Source of the DNA: Cephalotus follicularis
Lineage: Eukaryota; Streptophyta; Magnoliopsida; Oxalidales; Cephalotaceae
Direction of reading: 5' to 3'
NCBI GenBank assembly: GCA_001972305.1
Contig: BDDD01002241.1
Span: forward strand, 175,101-239,100
DNA length: 64,000 bases
A program made the translations under genes and the position numbers. Position 1 is the stretch's first letter, and every line of letters starts with the position of its first letter. Positions 22,541 through 34,917 of the stretch are shown here, piece by piece. Under the pieces are notes generated by a model. That model had not been told where the DNA came from. It searched no databases and was given only the letters and a program-made list of their open reading frames with translations.

Positions 22541-23025
22541 TGTTGATGTCGAAATCAACAACACAACAGTCCTTTACGTGTAGATGTTTGATTTGTAGAA
22601 GAAAACACGGCAAATGCTTCGAGGATGGTATTTGATTGGATTGTTTGACGTCCTTCCTGCACAGAAGAAGCAAACTAAACGAAGGTATAAGAGGTTTTAC
22701 TCCCGGGGACACTCCGATGCTTAAGTTTGATAGTGACAGAGTAGATACAATAAGGTTCTTTTTAGTCTAGAATTGACCGATCTGTGTATAGTGTTTCGTT
22801 GTGGTATTTATAATATTACCTTGTTGTAACTGCCTTCCCACCATCTACTTGCATTACGGAGATGATTATTATACCCCTAGGAAACGGCTGAGTATCGTCA
22901 ATTTCCCTATTTGGCACCGAGACGTTATCCCGTGCGTTATCATTCTAGATTTTGAATTGCATGGCTACATGACTGTAGCTAAAGAGGACACATGACGATA
23001 TCTTATTTAAGTAGAAATTTTATCA
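22541..23025 (-). repeat. Tat 5' LTR (485 bp)
   Basis: On the minus strand it starts TGATAAAATTTC and ends TTGATTTCGACATCAACA. A TATA-like box lies at plus 22805-22813. About 90% like the 3' LTR at 5538-6029 by eye, with roughly 50 differences, so insertion is old. Confidence 0.85.
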
Positions 23026-23528
23026 TATAAACAAATAAGCGAGATTTATAACATACATAACGTGGTTGATATTTGTGCTTTTTTCTTAGATAAGTTATAT
23101 ACGAAATTTCATATACTTCTTATTCTCACATATATATATTAAAAACATCTTTTGTTATGGAAAATTAGTTATCTAATGTTGAAAAATTGCTATGGAAAAT
23201 TAGTTATCTAATGTTGAAAAAATATCAAATTGATTTTTTAAATAATATTTGATTTGATTTTAAATTTTAAGGAATTTAAATGAGATATAATTTTCTTTTC
23301 ATGTTATATACTGAAAGAGAGTTAAGAATGAATTCTTATTGAATAAAAATTTTCAATTTAGCAAAACTATGGTGTCGATGGGATTCAACCTCCTCGACGT
23401 AGACAAGGATCTCATACCCTATATAGCCATAGGCAAAGGCAAAATGGCATAAAAAATACTAGACAAAACAAGACGAGGCACGCAAAATCCGTCAAACTTG
23501 GTAAGGTTGCTATCCCTATCTCAACTCA
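23026..23528. other. Non-coding flank right of the Tat 5' LTR (left copy)
   Basis: AT-rich DNA present again at 32258-32725. This copy alone has an extra 35 bp because a tatggaaaattagttatc... segment is repeated in tandem around 23155-23220. The final 150 bp is less AT-rich; its origin is not recognised. Confidence 0.6.
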
Positions 23529-26215
23529 AATTAATTGGACAAGGTTCTGCCCCCCGTGTAATTTCCACATACTCCTTCATGGACCTCCCTTAGAGCGTAG
23601 TCGGCCTCTGAGGGAGACAAACATCTCAACAAAGGGAAAGAGAATGACATTTTGTAGAAAATCCATTCTCTGAATTGGTAGCAGTTGGATCTATATACCA
23701 ACATTCTCGCCTCCTCTAGATCCTCTGGCAAAATATCAAACCTTAGCCAACTAATGAATGGAGTCATCCAGTTTGGCTCTTGTTGATCATCAATGTCCAT
23801 CACATACACCTCAGAGATGGTGGTCCTGTCTAGGTAGTCTACTAGCATGGTCTGATTTTTCTCTAATTCTCTCGTTGTAGCTAATTTTGACAACTGGTAT
23901 ACTCTTGTGTTCTCTACCATGGGAACTTTCAAAACAAGGAAGACTTGGAAAGAGGACTTCAAAATTTAAAAATGGGCTAAGTATTTAGTCATTATGTCTT
24001 CTCTGACTTCGTACTCTCCACTTACCAAACCAACCACCAGCTAAGAATAACTAGAGGCTTCTAATTTATGAACCTCCAAGTGCTTTGCTATTGTCAATCC
24101 AGCAATCAGAGCTTCTCACTCAGCCTCATTGTTTGTTACTTTGAACACAAATCTCAGAGCATACTCCAAGGTCCACCCATCTGGACTAGTCAGCACCAAT
24201 TCTGCTCCACTTCAGGAGACGCAAGATGACCCATCAACTGATAGTTTCTATAGCCCCCTCTCATTCTTAGAGGAGTCTTCTTCCACACACTCCATAGGTG
24301 TATTGTCTCTTACAAAATCAATCCAGACCTGTGATTTTATTACTGGTTTGGCTTAATACTTCACATCGTATTCGCCCAATTAGACAGACCACTTGACTAG
24401 TCTGCCTGACATGTCTGGTTTTGATAGCACTTATCTAAGTGGCTTGTCGGTTAAAATTTTGATAGTATAGACTTGAAAGTACGGTCTTAGCTTCTTCACC
24501 GCAATGATCATAGCATAAACATACTTCTCTACCTCTGGATATCTCCCATCAGAATCGTTCAAGGCCTTACTCACATAATATACTGGCCTTTGAAATTTGT
24601 CTACCTCTCTGACCAGCACTGCACAAACTGCGTCTTGTGTCACCGCTAAGTACAAATACAAATCTTCTCCGTATTTTGGTTTTGATATCAGAGAAGTGGA
24701 AGCTAAGTATTCTTTCAATTTATAGAAGGATACTTGACATTCTTAAGACTAGAGAAACCCCTTGAGGTCCTTTAATATTTTGAAGAATGGAAGACACTTC
24801 TCTACTGATTTGGAGATAAATATGCTCAGGGCTGCGATTTTTCCATTCATCCTCTACACATCCCTAATAGATTGAGGAGGTTTCATACCCTGAATATCAG
24901 ATATCTTCTCTGGGTTGGCCTCTATTAATCTGCTAGAGACAATAAACCAGAGAAACTTACAAGAGGTGACCCCAAAAGTACACTTGGAAGGATTGAGACG
25001 CATCTTGTATTTTCTCAACGCCCCAAATGTTAATCAAATATGAGGACTCTTCGTTGGTGCCTTGACGAGCATATCGTCAATATAAACCTCAATATTCCTC
25101 CCGATTTGAGATTGGAAAATTTTGTTGACCAACCGTTGTTAGGTGGCTCCAGCATTTTTTAATATGAAAGGCATGAATTTGTAGCAATAAATACCCTTAT
25201 AAGTGATGAAGAATATCTTGTTCTCATCTGGTCCGTACATAGGAATTTAATTGTAGCCAAAGTAAGCATCCAAGAAACTCAACATTTTATAGCCGGAGGT
25301 TGCATCCACTAGTTGATCAATCTTCAGGAGGGAGAAGTGGTCTTTTGAACAAGCTTTGTTGATATCTGTGAAGTCTATGCACATCCTCCACTTGCCATTC
25401 GCCTTCTTGACTAGTACCGGATTCGTCAGCCAGTCAGAGTATTGCACTTCCCTTATAAACCCCGCTTGTAATAGCTTATTCACTTCATCTGCTATCACAT
25501 GTTGCCTCTCGGAGGTGAAGTTCACTTCTTTTGCCTGGTCGGAGGCCGCAATGGATCCACACTTAGCTTGTAGACCATTACCTCTGGACTGATCACTGGG
25601 ACCTCCTATGCTGACCAAGCGAATACATCTCTGTTGTTTTTGGGAAACGTTATTAGTTCATCTTTCTCCACCTCTCCAAGTTGTGAGCCAACCTGAAAAA
25701 CTTTCTCTGCATTGCCTTCCTCCAAAGGCACCTGCACGACATCCTCCACGTGATGTGGACGCTCAGGCTCCACTTATCCTCTGAGCTCCACGTTAGCTAT
25801 GGGAAGGGTTTTTCCTTTCCTCTTTTCCTTTATGGCAGTCTGGTAGCACTGCCTGAAAATCTGCTGGTCTCCTTGGACTTGCCCCACACCAAACCTGGTC
25901 AAAAATTTTACTAATAAGTGTCTTATCGACACTAACGCCTCCATCAAGTTCAAACATGGGCGCCCAATTATTGTGTTGTACGGGCTTGGTGTATCAACCA
26001 CCGAGAATGTCATCTGTACTTGAGTTTGGTGGGGGGCAGTGCCTGCAACTACTGAAAAATTGATGGATCTCAGATGATGGACCATCTCTCCTACAAAGCC
26101 TACCAGAGGAGTCTTCATCGGCCTTAGCTGGTTCACTGGGATCCTCAACTGATCAAAGGCATGTTTGTAGAGGATATCCGCCGAGCTTCCACTATGAAGG
26201 AGGATTCTTAGTGAA
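23529..26215 (-). pseudogene. Tat pol, duplicate copy truncated in integrase
   Basis: Minus-strand protease (about 25774-26215, with RILLHSGSSADI and His at the catalytic Asp), reverse transcriptase (24743-25633), RNase H (24403-24742), archaeal-type RNase H (23963-24263) and only the start of integrase (to LSN at 23531), where the duplication junction removes the rest. It keeps the more canonical reverse transcriptase text (KWRMCIDFTD, NKAC). The same stop codons as in the left copy show that decay preceded duplication. Confidence 0.85.
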
Positions 26216-26289
26216 TAATTCTACTTAAAGAGTTACTACCACTGAATCATCATGAGGGAGACGTACTCCCTCAAAGTCTGCCTCTGAGA

Positions 26290-27249
26290 AGGATATTACC
26301 TAATCTTTTCCTCCAATCTTCAACATTTTGCTGCGCGTGTAGTTTTGCACAGCAAAGGTTTGTCTAGCATAGGCTTTTCTAGCCCTGCTATGATCGCCAC
26401 CAGATGCAACCACTTCAGAGATTGTGTGTATCACAACACTACGCTGCTGCTCATCTTCCTGCTGCGGAGCTTGTTCTCTGCGCTCCCTTCTTTCTTGGGG
26501 AGCATCTCTGTCAACATACTTTCTTATATGACCTTTTCGAATCAGGTCCTTAACCTGATTCTTCAAGTGCCTGTATTCTTCCGTATCATGCCCATGATCG
26601 CGGTGGTATCGGCAGTACTTATTTGAGTCCCTCTTCTCTGTAGTGGATCTCAATGGTGCTAACTATTGATAGGGACCTTGTCCTTCTCCACCACCAGTAT
26701 CTTGGTTCTTGACTCCAAGATAGGGGCGAAATTGTTGTAAGTGGGGATTGGTGCCCCCCTTTTTGGCTACTCCTCCCTCCCAGAGAGCTTGTGCCTCAGG
26801 TCATCCTTTGTGAGATCTGACCCTCCATTTCTCTTTTGCTTCTTCCCTGGAGCACTTCGTGAGTGCTCCTCTTTCTTGACCTGATAATCCAACCAGGAAG
26901 TCTTTTGCTTCCTAGCTGCCATAGCCTCATCTGCGTTTACATACTTCTCTGCTCTTCTCAGCAGGTCTGCCGTGTCCAGAGTAAGCTTCTTCGTGAGGGA
27001 AAAGGTGAAGGGTGAGTTGTCTTTCAACCCGCTATTCAGAGCTGACAGAGCAAAAGATGGCTCCAAGTCCTTCACCATCAGAGACTCCTTATTGAATCTG
27101 GTGAGTTAGTATCTGAGGAATTCATTTTTCCCCTACACCAAGTTGATTAAATGATTCAAATTATTTCTCTGCGTGGTGCTGTTGAGGAATTTAGTGACGA
27201 ACACCTCTGTGAACTACTCGAAATTCGACACTGAATTTTGAGGCAACGT
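26290..27249 (-). pseudogene. Tat gag C-terminal part, duplicate copy
   Basis: Uninterrupted version of 17193-18017 plus the linker. The zinc-knuckle-like CRYHRDHGHDTEEYRHLKNQ segment runs on into VVIHTI and VASGGDHSRARKAYARQTF (26300-26653), which in the left copy is split by the 2565-bp solo LTR. Upstream are LLRRAEKYVNADEAMAARK (26767-27078) and the same stops near the Tekay junction. Confidence 0.85.
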
Positions 27250-28290
27250 GGAGTAGTGGTGGACCGATTAACCAAATCGGCTCACTTCCTAGCTATCCGA
27301 GAGGGTTTTTCTGTGGATCGACTAACATATATCTTTTAACAGGAGATAGTGAAACTCCATGGGACGCTTGTATCCATTATCTCGGATCAAGATCCCCGTT
27401 TCATTTCTATGTTCTAGAAGGGATTTCAAAAGGCATGGGGTACGCAGCTCAGTTACAGTACAACTTTTCACCCACAGACGGATGGACAATCGGAAAGGAC
27501 TATCAAGACTTTGGAGGACATGTTGAGATCTTGTGCTTTGGAGTGGACTAGAAACTGGGATGAGTATTTGAGCCTTGTAGAGTTTGCTTATAATAATAGT
27601 TTGCAGGCCAGTATTCAGATGGCTCCTTTTGAAGTTTTGTATGGGAGGAAATGTCAAGCTCCAACTTGTTGGGATGAAGTTGGAGAGAGAGTTATCGAGA
27701 GACCCGAGTTAGTCCAGATCACTACCGAGAAAGTGACAATAACGAGAAAAAAATTGAAAGCTGCACAATCCCGACAGAAAAGTTATGCAGATAAGCACAA
27801 GAGGGATATAGAATTTAAAAAGGGTGACCATGTGTTTTTAAAGGTTTCACCTTGGAAAGGAGTTCGTCGGTTTGGTTTGAAGGGGAAGATGAATCCTTGG
27901 TTTATTGGACCTTTTGAAGTTTTGGAGAAAGTTGGTACAGTCGCTTATCGACTAGCTTTACCTCCACAGTTAGCTCATGTGCATGATGTGTTCAATGTGT
28001 CCATGTTAAGGGGTTATCAGTACCATCCCTTGCATGTGGTTCACTATCCTTTGGACAAGATTCGAGAGGATATGTCTTAAGAGGAAAGAGCCGAGGCTAT
28101 TTTGGATCGGCAAGAGCGAGTCATGCAGACAAAGACTATCACGTTTGTTAAGGTATTATGGAAAAATCATCCAGAGCGGGAGGATACTAGGGAGATAGAG
28201 GAGTATATCTGGGAGGAATACCCTCATCTGTTTGATCAAAGTACGTGTTTGTCTGTAAATTCGGGACGAAATCTTCTTTTAAGGGGGTAG
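27250..28290 (+). pseudogene. Tekay-like integrase fragment, duplicate copy
   Basis: Same content as 18018-19058. An additional in-frame stop (tct-taa at 28078-28080, where the left copy has tat) splits the long frame into 27511-28080 and 28102-28290. An earlier stop is TAG here (about 27415) and TAA in the left copy, at a position where the family has Trp. Confidence 0.85.
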
Positions 28291-28293
28291 AGA

Positions 28294-30878
28294 TGTAATA
28301 CTCCGTATGTTTATGTGTTATTATAATTTATTTGGTTGTTATAATATTTATTTATTTATTATTTTTGGTCTTTATATTAGAATTGGACCGTTTAGGCTAT
28401 TTTGATGTGGATCATCCGTTTAATTTGTATTTATTGGACTAATATGGTATTAGCCTTGGTCTAGTGGGCTTTATTGATAAGGATATACTAGTTTATTAAG
28501 CCCACAGCTACTACTCTCATTTTTTTTTAAAACCTACTTTTATAACCCCAAAAACCCTATTCCCAATTTTACTTTACGCTCAGCCGTAGTAGTCTCTACA
28601 AGTTTGTTCTCTTCTTTTTTATTTGTTGTTTCTCCTCTCGATATCAGTGCAGCAAATAACACCCAAATTTGGTTTGATTCATTGATTGTTTAGTTGGTGT
28701 TGCCGTAATCTCTTTATTTACAAGGCTTACTTCTTGGTTTGTTCGCATTAGTACCATCTGTAATTGTCCAAGTTTGTCTTGACTTCTTTTACGTCACAGT
28801 CCATGTGCACAATAAAGGCTTCATTATATATTTGCTTTTGCTTTTACACTGGATTATCATTGCTAGATATATGTAAACTATCATCACAATCTCAATATTT
28901 TAATCCTATATATAATCTATTGGTTGTCGAGCCTCTGCATACTCCGTGATATGTCTCAACATTGTCTAATTCTTATAATGGTTTTGTGCATAATTGGTAT
29001 AGGTGTAATAAATCATTAAGTTATCATTGTCTGTTTAAAATATTGCCCAATTCCTTCTTGGTGTCCATGCTTAGGGCTGGTAATTTGAGTCATGATACGC
29101 GACTCAAATCGAAATCGACCGAAATAAATAAGTTTTGGATCAAGTTTAAATGAGTTCGGGTCAATTTCAAATTGACCCGTTTGACACGAATAATAAACAG
29201 ATCAATTTCGGGTCAACTTGCAAAATCCGAAATTAACCCGATTATTAAACGAGTCACCTATCTACCCGTTAAACTGTAAATGGGTTTTGGATGATTGTAA
29301 TGTTTGATGATATTTTAAATATTGATGATGGATGCGTTTGTTTAGAAATGTATGTAGATTGAATATTAGAATTATAAATTGAAATATTTTTTTAAACAGG
29401 TTAAAATCGGGTTATAAATAGGTTGACTCAAAATGACTCATTTAATAAACGGGTTACACGGGTGGTGTCGTGTCACCCGTTTATTAAATGGGTCGGGTTA
29501 GGGTTGATGTGTCTAACACGATTATTAAACATGTCGTGTTCGGGTTAACCTATTTATCGTTATACTCATGTGTTGACACGACTCGTTTATGGCCCATCGA
29601 CACGAATTGATAGCCCTATCCATGCCCTCAAAGTCAACCATATAAGAATTCTTTTGGTTCCGTGAATATTCAATACAGTAGGTTACTCAAGTCTAAACCA
29701 TGGTCCAATAAATGGGTTATGGCCTTGCCTGTGTTGTTTTTCTTTTTTTCGTTTGCTATGCATACTAGTATTTAATTATTTATTATTTATTTGGTATTCG
29801 TAGCGAGCGTGTTATTGGACCATAGTGGTGAGGTTTAATGAGACCTTATATATGTAATTGATCTGCTTTTAGGCGTATTAATCTCGACCAATTAAGGTAC
29901 GGATTCCGTTCCTTATTGTTTCTCTTTGATTATTTGGTGGGATAAAATATGTTCAATTTTTGACTACTTAAATATATATTTGTTTGATTGAAAATTCATT
30001 ATCGTTTTGACACACAATTTTAAGATTAATAAATTTTGGATTTAATATGAATCCCTATTCGTTTTAATTGATTTTTAGAAAAATCAATGTTTTGAGAATT
30101 TTTGATATACTGAGATATAACCACCTATAGGGGTACCATAGGCATGTTCTCTGGCACAGAGACATGACACAATCTGTGGCGGTATGATTAGTCCACAACG
30201 TCTCTCTTATATCCTTTGTAGAAGATTTTAGATCCGTAATTTGATTGTTAAGAGAGTGTGACGTTAATTAGAGGAGTATGAGTCGACCCTAGGATATTTG
30301 TCTGTCTGTCTGTTTGGGAATTGATTATGTTGTGTCATACACATCATTCCGTTATGCATGTGGATCCCGGAAAATCTCTAGCATCTATTTTTACGTATCG
30401 GTATATTACTGCATGTTTGGCTTTGTACGACGCAGGATTTGTCTGTTTGTTTGGAACTCAGTATGAAATAACCTACTTGGAAACTCTTATTTACTTTATG
30501 AAAATTTATAAAGATATATATATGTGTTTGTTTGAGATTTTGTAAAATGTCAATCTTTAAGTTATTCGTTACTTATTTTGCTATTCTATATACGTACTGA
30601 GCTTTGCTCAGCCGTATTTTCTTTCTCTGCGGCAGGTAATCAAGGGCATCAGAGGCATGTGTGATGAGTGAACTACCCATATGTCAGAGGATTAGTTAGT
30701 AGTCAGATTTTATTTATTTCAGTTGATTAGTGATCATGTGAAAACCTTGAATTTTAGTTTTAAATTAAATATTACTTCAATTTGAGCTTATGGTATTGTT
30801 TTTGGATATTGACTGCTTCATTAAAAAAAGTCGATTTATTCTTTTGATGTGAATTTTGTGAGTCTGTTCGGTGTTACA
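28294..30878 (+). mobile_element. Tekay-like 3' LTR, duplicate copy, with nested MITE
   Basis: Equivalent of 19062-21646 at an offset of 9232, with only a few substitutions. The hAT-type MITE lies at 29072-29618 with the same imperfect 8-bp flanks, so the MITE insertion also predates the block B duplication. Confidence 0.85.
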
Positions 30879-31729
30879 TCATGATCTAGTAACCACGTTT
30901 AGGTTGCGACAGTCAAAGTTACCGGGAATCCTTGGTAAAACACAACATTTGAAGCATGATGTACCAGCATGATCTGTGTGTAGTAGCGCACATACTGGAT
31001 TGGGTCAGTGGACCCGTCATACTCCTTGAGATTCGGGAACCGGAATCCTCTTGGGATACGCTCCATCATTATCTCTGGTGTGAAGGGCGTACAATTTATG
31101 CTTCGTACCTCGGACAGGTACCCCTTCGACTGCTCGGCTTCTCTAAGCCTCATTTCCATCTCAGCAAACCTTATGTTCATGGTCTGCTCCATACCATCAA
31201 TGTTCCTAATCTTGCTAGAAACCTACGATGTGCCTGTGGCAAGTCGGACTGAATGGTCTGACCTGCTCCTCTGTAACATTTTCGTCCTACAAGAAGCATA
31301 GGAATGTGCTTGGGTCTCTTCCTCCTCCACTGAGTAATCCTCTTCCATCGGATCTTACTCTGGAAGGTCTTATTGAGGATTATAACTATAATCCTTCGCA
31401 CTCGAAGACTCCGCCCTCAAAGATGTATTAATTTCCGACCGCCTTGGAGGACAGATGGACTTCCTCGACAGTTTTCGCCTGGCCCCTTGGGGCTGTTGAA
31501 CTTTTGTGGCTTGCCCACTCAGTCCAGCCTGATCTTTGAGTGCTAGTCGGTTTGGTCCAGCCTAATTTTGGCTGGCCAAATTATTCGCCAGCAGGGTTGT
31601 AAGACACCCCATTTCTTGGAGCAGTTGGTTGAATTGCTCGCCGGTGATGGGAACTTGCTCGGGAGCCTGACTAGCAAAGGGAGCTTGGCTGCCAGCGGTC
31701 GCCGAGTTGATGATTCTTCTCGGAGGCAT
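30879..31729 (-). pseudogene. Tat gag N-terminal part, duplicate copy
   Basis: Start MPPRRIINSATAG at 31729; same stop after NNLASQN; open segment 31192-30899. Here a stop codon arises at the Tekay-proximal end (ACGTTTAGG on plus against ACGTATAGG), so the open frame ends earlier than in the left copy. Confidence 0.85.
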
Positions 31730-31752
31730 GGTTAAATAATTTTTTGTCGCGT

Positions 31753-32257
31753 TTCCCACAGACGACGCCAACTGTTGATGTCGAAATCAACAACACAACA
31801 GTCCTTTACGTGTAGATGTTTGATTTGTAGAAGAAAACACGGCAAATGCTTCGAGGATGGTATTTGATTGGATTGTTTGACGTCCTTCCTGCACAGAAGA
31901 AGCAAACTAAACGAAGGTATAAGAGGTTTTACTCCCGGGGACACTCCGATGCTTAAGTTTGATAGTGACAGAGTAGATACAATAAGGTTCTTTTTAGTCT
32001 AGAATTGACCGATCTGTGTATAGTGTTTCGTTGTGGTATTTATAATATTACCTTGTTGTAACTGCCTTCCCACCATCTACTTGCATTACGGAGATGATTA
32101 TTATACCCCTAGGAAACGGCTGAGTATCGTCAATTTCCCTATTTGGCACCGAGACGTTATCCCGTGCGTTATCATTCTAGATTTTGAATTGCATGGCTAC
32201 ATGACTGTAGCTCGAGAGGACACATGACGCTATCTTATTTAAGTAGAAATTTTATCA
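31753..32257 (-). repeat. Tat primer binding site and 5' LTR, duplicate copy
   Basis: Primer site at 31753-31772 and LTR at 31773-32257, essentially the same as 22521-23025. The few changes are near the outer end (ctcgagagg against ctaaagagg). The 3' LTR partner of this copy does not exist, because the duplication began inside integrase. Confidence 0.85.
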
Positions 32258-33000
32258 TATTAACAAATAAGCGAGATTTATAACATACATAACGTGGTTG
32301 ATATTTGTGCTTTTTTCTTAGATAAGTTATATACGAAATTTCATATACTTCTTATTCTCACATATATATATTAAAAACATCTTTTGTTATGGAAAATTAG
32401 TTATCTAATGTTGAAAAAATATCAAATTGATTTTTTAAATAATATTTGATTTGATTTTAAATTTTAAGGAATTTAAATGAGATATAATTTTCTTTTCATG
32501 TTATATACTGAAAGAGAGTTAAGAATGAATTCTTATTGAATAAAAATTTTCAATTTAGCAAAACTATGGTGTCGATGGGATTCAACCTCCTCGACGTAGA
32601 CAAGGATCTCATACCCTATATAGCCATAGGCAAAGGCAAAATGGCATAAAAAATACTAGACAAAACAAGACGAGGCACGCAAAATCCGTCAAACTTGGTA
32701 AGGTTGCTATCCCTATCTCAACTCACAACAAGTGGAATACCCCTCCCTCTCTCTTCCACCGTATATTTCTCATCTTATATATATATATATATATTTATTT
32801 ATGAGAAATACATCTTCTTCTTTTTTCATGAAGGTCCACTACAATAAATATCATTATTAGGACATATTTTTGACAAGTATATTAATTATGTAATTAAATT
32901 TTAAGGTTTAAATCAATCGCAGTGTACTAATGGTTCACACTCAACTTTAGTTAGAAGTTTCCGTTATCAACAAAGTGAAATGTAAAACTAAAAAAATAAG

Positions 33001-33156
33001 ATATATTATTATTTAATGGTAAAATTTTCATTTTATTACTCTATTTTATATTATTTAATGAAGTGTACATGTTCAAAACCTTTACATGTGTATTTCATTG
33101 AATGGTCTAAAATATAATAATAAATTTTTTATCTTATCATCAGATGATAATATATA
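33001..33156. mobile_element. Fold-back MITE, copy 1
   Basis: The arms atatattattatttaatgg... and ...catcagatgataatatata are complementary, and the centre has atttaatgaagtgtacatg facing catgtgtatttcattgaatgg. The same family occurs at 56225-56391 (shared arms and the gtacatgtt/catgtgta centre). No protein. Confidence 0.55.
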
Positions 33157-33787
33157 CCGACTCAAAACTAAAATATAAGATATTTAAATAATTGTAATTT
33201 CTACGTGGCATACACGACACAAACCAATCATCAAAAGTCCAAAACCCCCATATTTGCTACCAAAGCATATATCATTCGTTTGAAACTCCAAATAAGTTGC
33301 GTTTACACGAATTTCATCTTTCTAGGAAGAATGGCAGGGAAATGAAAGACAATCAACGAACATAATTTTGTAAGATTGAATGCACAAGGATTTCCTACTA
33401 TAGGAGTTCAATAATCTAGCTTCTTTTAATTCCAAAGCATTCGGTTTTAGCGCTAAAGCTATCTACTCTCTTTTTTGTTTTGTTTTGTTTTGTTTTTAAT
33501 TCCTATATAAAGGTCAAGTTTACTTTATATATACAATGTAAATGAGTAACTGTTCAAATCTTTTGTATGAGCAAGTGAGGACACAAATAAGATAATCAAA
33601 CATGAATATGATTTTAAAAAGATTAATGCTGATGTTTTAAATACAAATGATCTTATTTGTAATCTCACTTTTTTTTAAGATTATGTTCTTATTTAATGAG
33701 TATGGACAAATAATGAGTTGACAAATCCTCAAATTGAATACATTAGCATGATACATCATCATGTGTAATTGAGGTGAATTTTAAGAT

Positions 33788-33964
33788 TAATGTTATTCCT
33801 CTCAAATTTTTATCTCGAATTTGTGTTTCAAATGATATGACATTTATTAATGAATAACACATAAATGATGATGTATACATATTATGATATATGGTGTACA
33901 TTAATAGGTGTTATATCATTCAGAACACAAATTTAAGAAAAAAATTTAGAACAAATAACATTAC
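33788..33964. mobile_element. Fold-back element with about 55-bp arms
   Basis: The left arm (aatgttattcctctcaaatttttatctcg...gatatgac) is the imperfect reverse complement of the right arm (gttatatcattcagaacacaaattt...aataacatt). The loop is about 65 bp. The structure fits a MITE; the superfamily is not determined. Confidence 0.5.
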
Positions 33965-34907
33965 TCGAACTTTAATTTAATATTAATATTTTTTTTTCAA
34001 CTCACGTTAATTTTTAATATTATTAGGAAGTTACGTATATATATGTCCCGAGTCTTGTTAATGACTTACAAGTTTTGTATCAACCCATACTATAGTTTAG
34101 GATATAATACGAAAAAGGATTTCTTGCAGCATTAAATGCTGCACCTTTGGATCAACAAAAAAAAAAAATTGTAGATCCAGTGGTTGTTGCATTGGTGTAG
34201 CCGAGAATTACACCAAGTAGAGCAGAAGATCCCATTTGATATATACATGGGTTTGAGGTACAATTAGAATGATATGGGTTCGTCTATTGCTTAGACGGTT
34301 TTAAGACATTCAATAAATGAGGTCAATATGATCAACATAAAATTTTTAATTAAAATGCAAAAGTAACTCTTAATGCCCTGTTAAAACCGTTACTATCTCT
34401 TTCACATCACTAACTCACCGAAATCCTCTACCTATATAAATTTTTATCGTCAATCATCATTAATGGATTTACATTTAACAGTCTACAGAATGTAATGTCT
34501 AAAAACTATTTGATATAAATTCATTAAATAATATAAAATAGAATGATACATATTTAAGTTTGCTGCTTGATGATTACAAGCTAATTATATGGAGATATTT
34601 GTAATTGTTTAAAAATATAAATCTCATGTTATATTTATCCTAAGTTTTAAGTAAGGATAGAAAAAGATAAAATTAAAATTTCTGTCAGAAATCTATTTCC
34701 TACTAGAAACTACGAACCTGTTAGAAAAAGAGAAACCTTTGTACCTTTTTCATACTCAAATCTAATCGGTTATTTTCGTATCTCTCAAGCCATAGTTTAC
34801 TTTATGTATTTCACACCTCAATATGGAATTGATTTTTCATATTAAATTAAGATGCAAATTTTAACGGCCTGGTGAAATTATGCTTTTGATTATTTTTAAT
34901 TAGCCAA

Positions 34908-34917
34908 CTATAAAAAG
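34908..34917 (+). promoter_or_regulatory. TATA-like box of the MADS gene
   Basis: The sequence ctataaaaag lies about 240 bp upstream of the start codon in the proper orientation. It is the best TATA candidate in the upstream 500 bp; the transcription start is not known. Confidence 0.35.

Larger units (their letters stand above)
5538..23025 (-). mobile_element. Tat-lineage Ty3/gypsy retrotransposon, decayed, with nested insertions
   Basis: Element on the minus strand: 5' LTR at 22541-23025, primer binding site 22521-22540, gag, protease, reverse transcriptase, RNase H, archaeal-type RNase H, integrase, an antisense ORF, and 3' LTR at 5538-6029. Two RNase H domains and an antisense ORF downstream of pol are hallmarks of the Tat lineage. 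Nested DNA accounts for about 7 kb of the 17.5 kb. The two LTRs are only about 90% alike by eye, and roughly twenty stops interrupt pol, so the element is old. The flanking 5-mers (GCAAA left, TATAA right) do not match, so the ends may derive from different insertions or be rearranged. Confidence 0.85.
10826..23528 (+). repeat. Tandem duplication B, left copy
   Basis: Collinear with 23529-32725. The offset is 12703 up to the first solo LTR, then 9232, then 9197 after the 35-bp extra repeat, which fully accounts for the two solo LTRs and their target duplications (895 + 2570 bp). By eye there are no differences from 10826 to about 12610, many from about 12610 to 14620, and few beyond 17560. 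Confidence 0.93.
23529..32725 (+). repeat. Tandem duplication B, right copy
   Basis: Starts abruptly inside Tat integrase (aattaattggacaagg) directly after the sequence tctcaactca, and ends at 32725 where the same tctcaactca continues into unique DNA (caacaagtgg). There is no obvious microhomology at the 23528/23529 join. It carries the truncated Tat pol, gag, the Tekay fragment with MITE, and the 5' LTR, but neither solo LTR. Confidence 0.93.

Noticed and set aside
1-32725. Endogenous virus or intact autonomous retrotransposon
   Set aside because: No movement, coat or envelope-type genes; all gag and pol regions are broken by stops and frame changes; features fit Ty3/gypsy Tat and chromovirus remnants.
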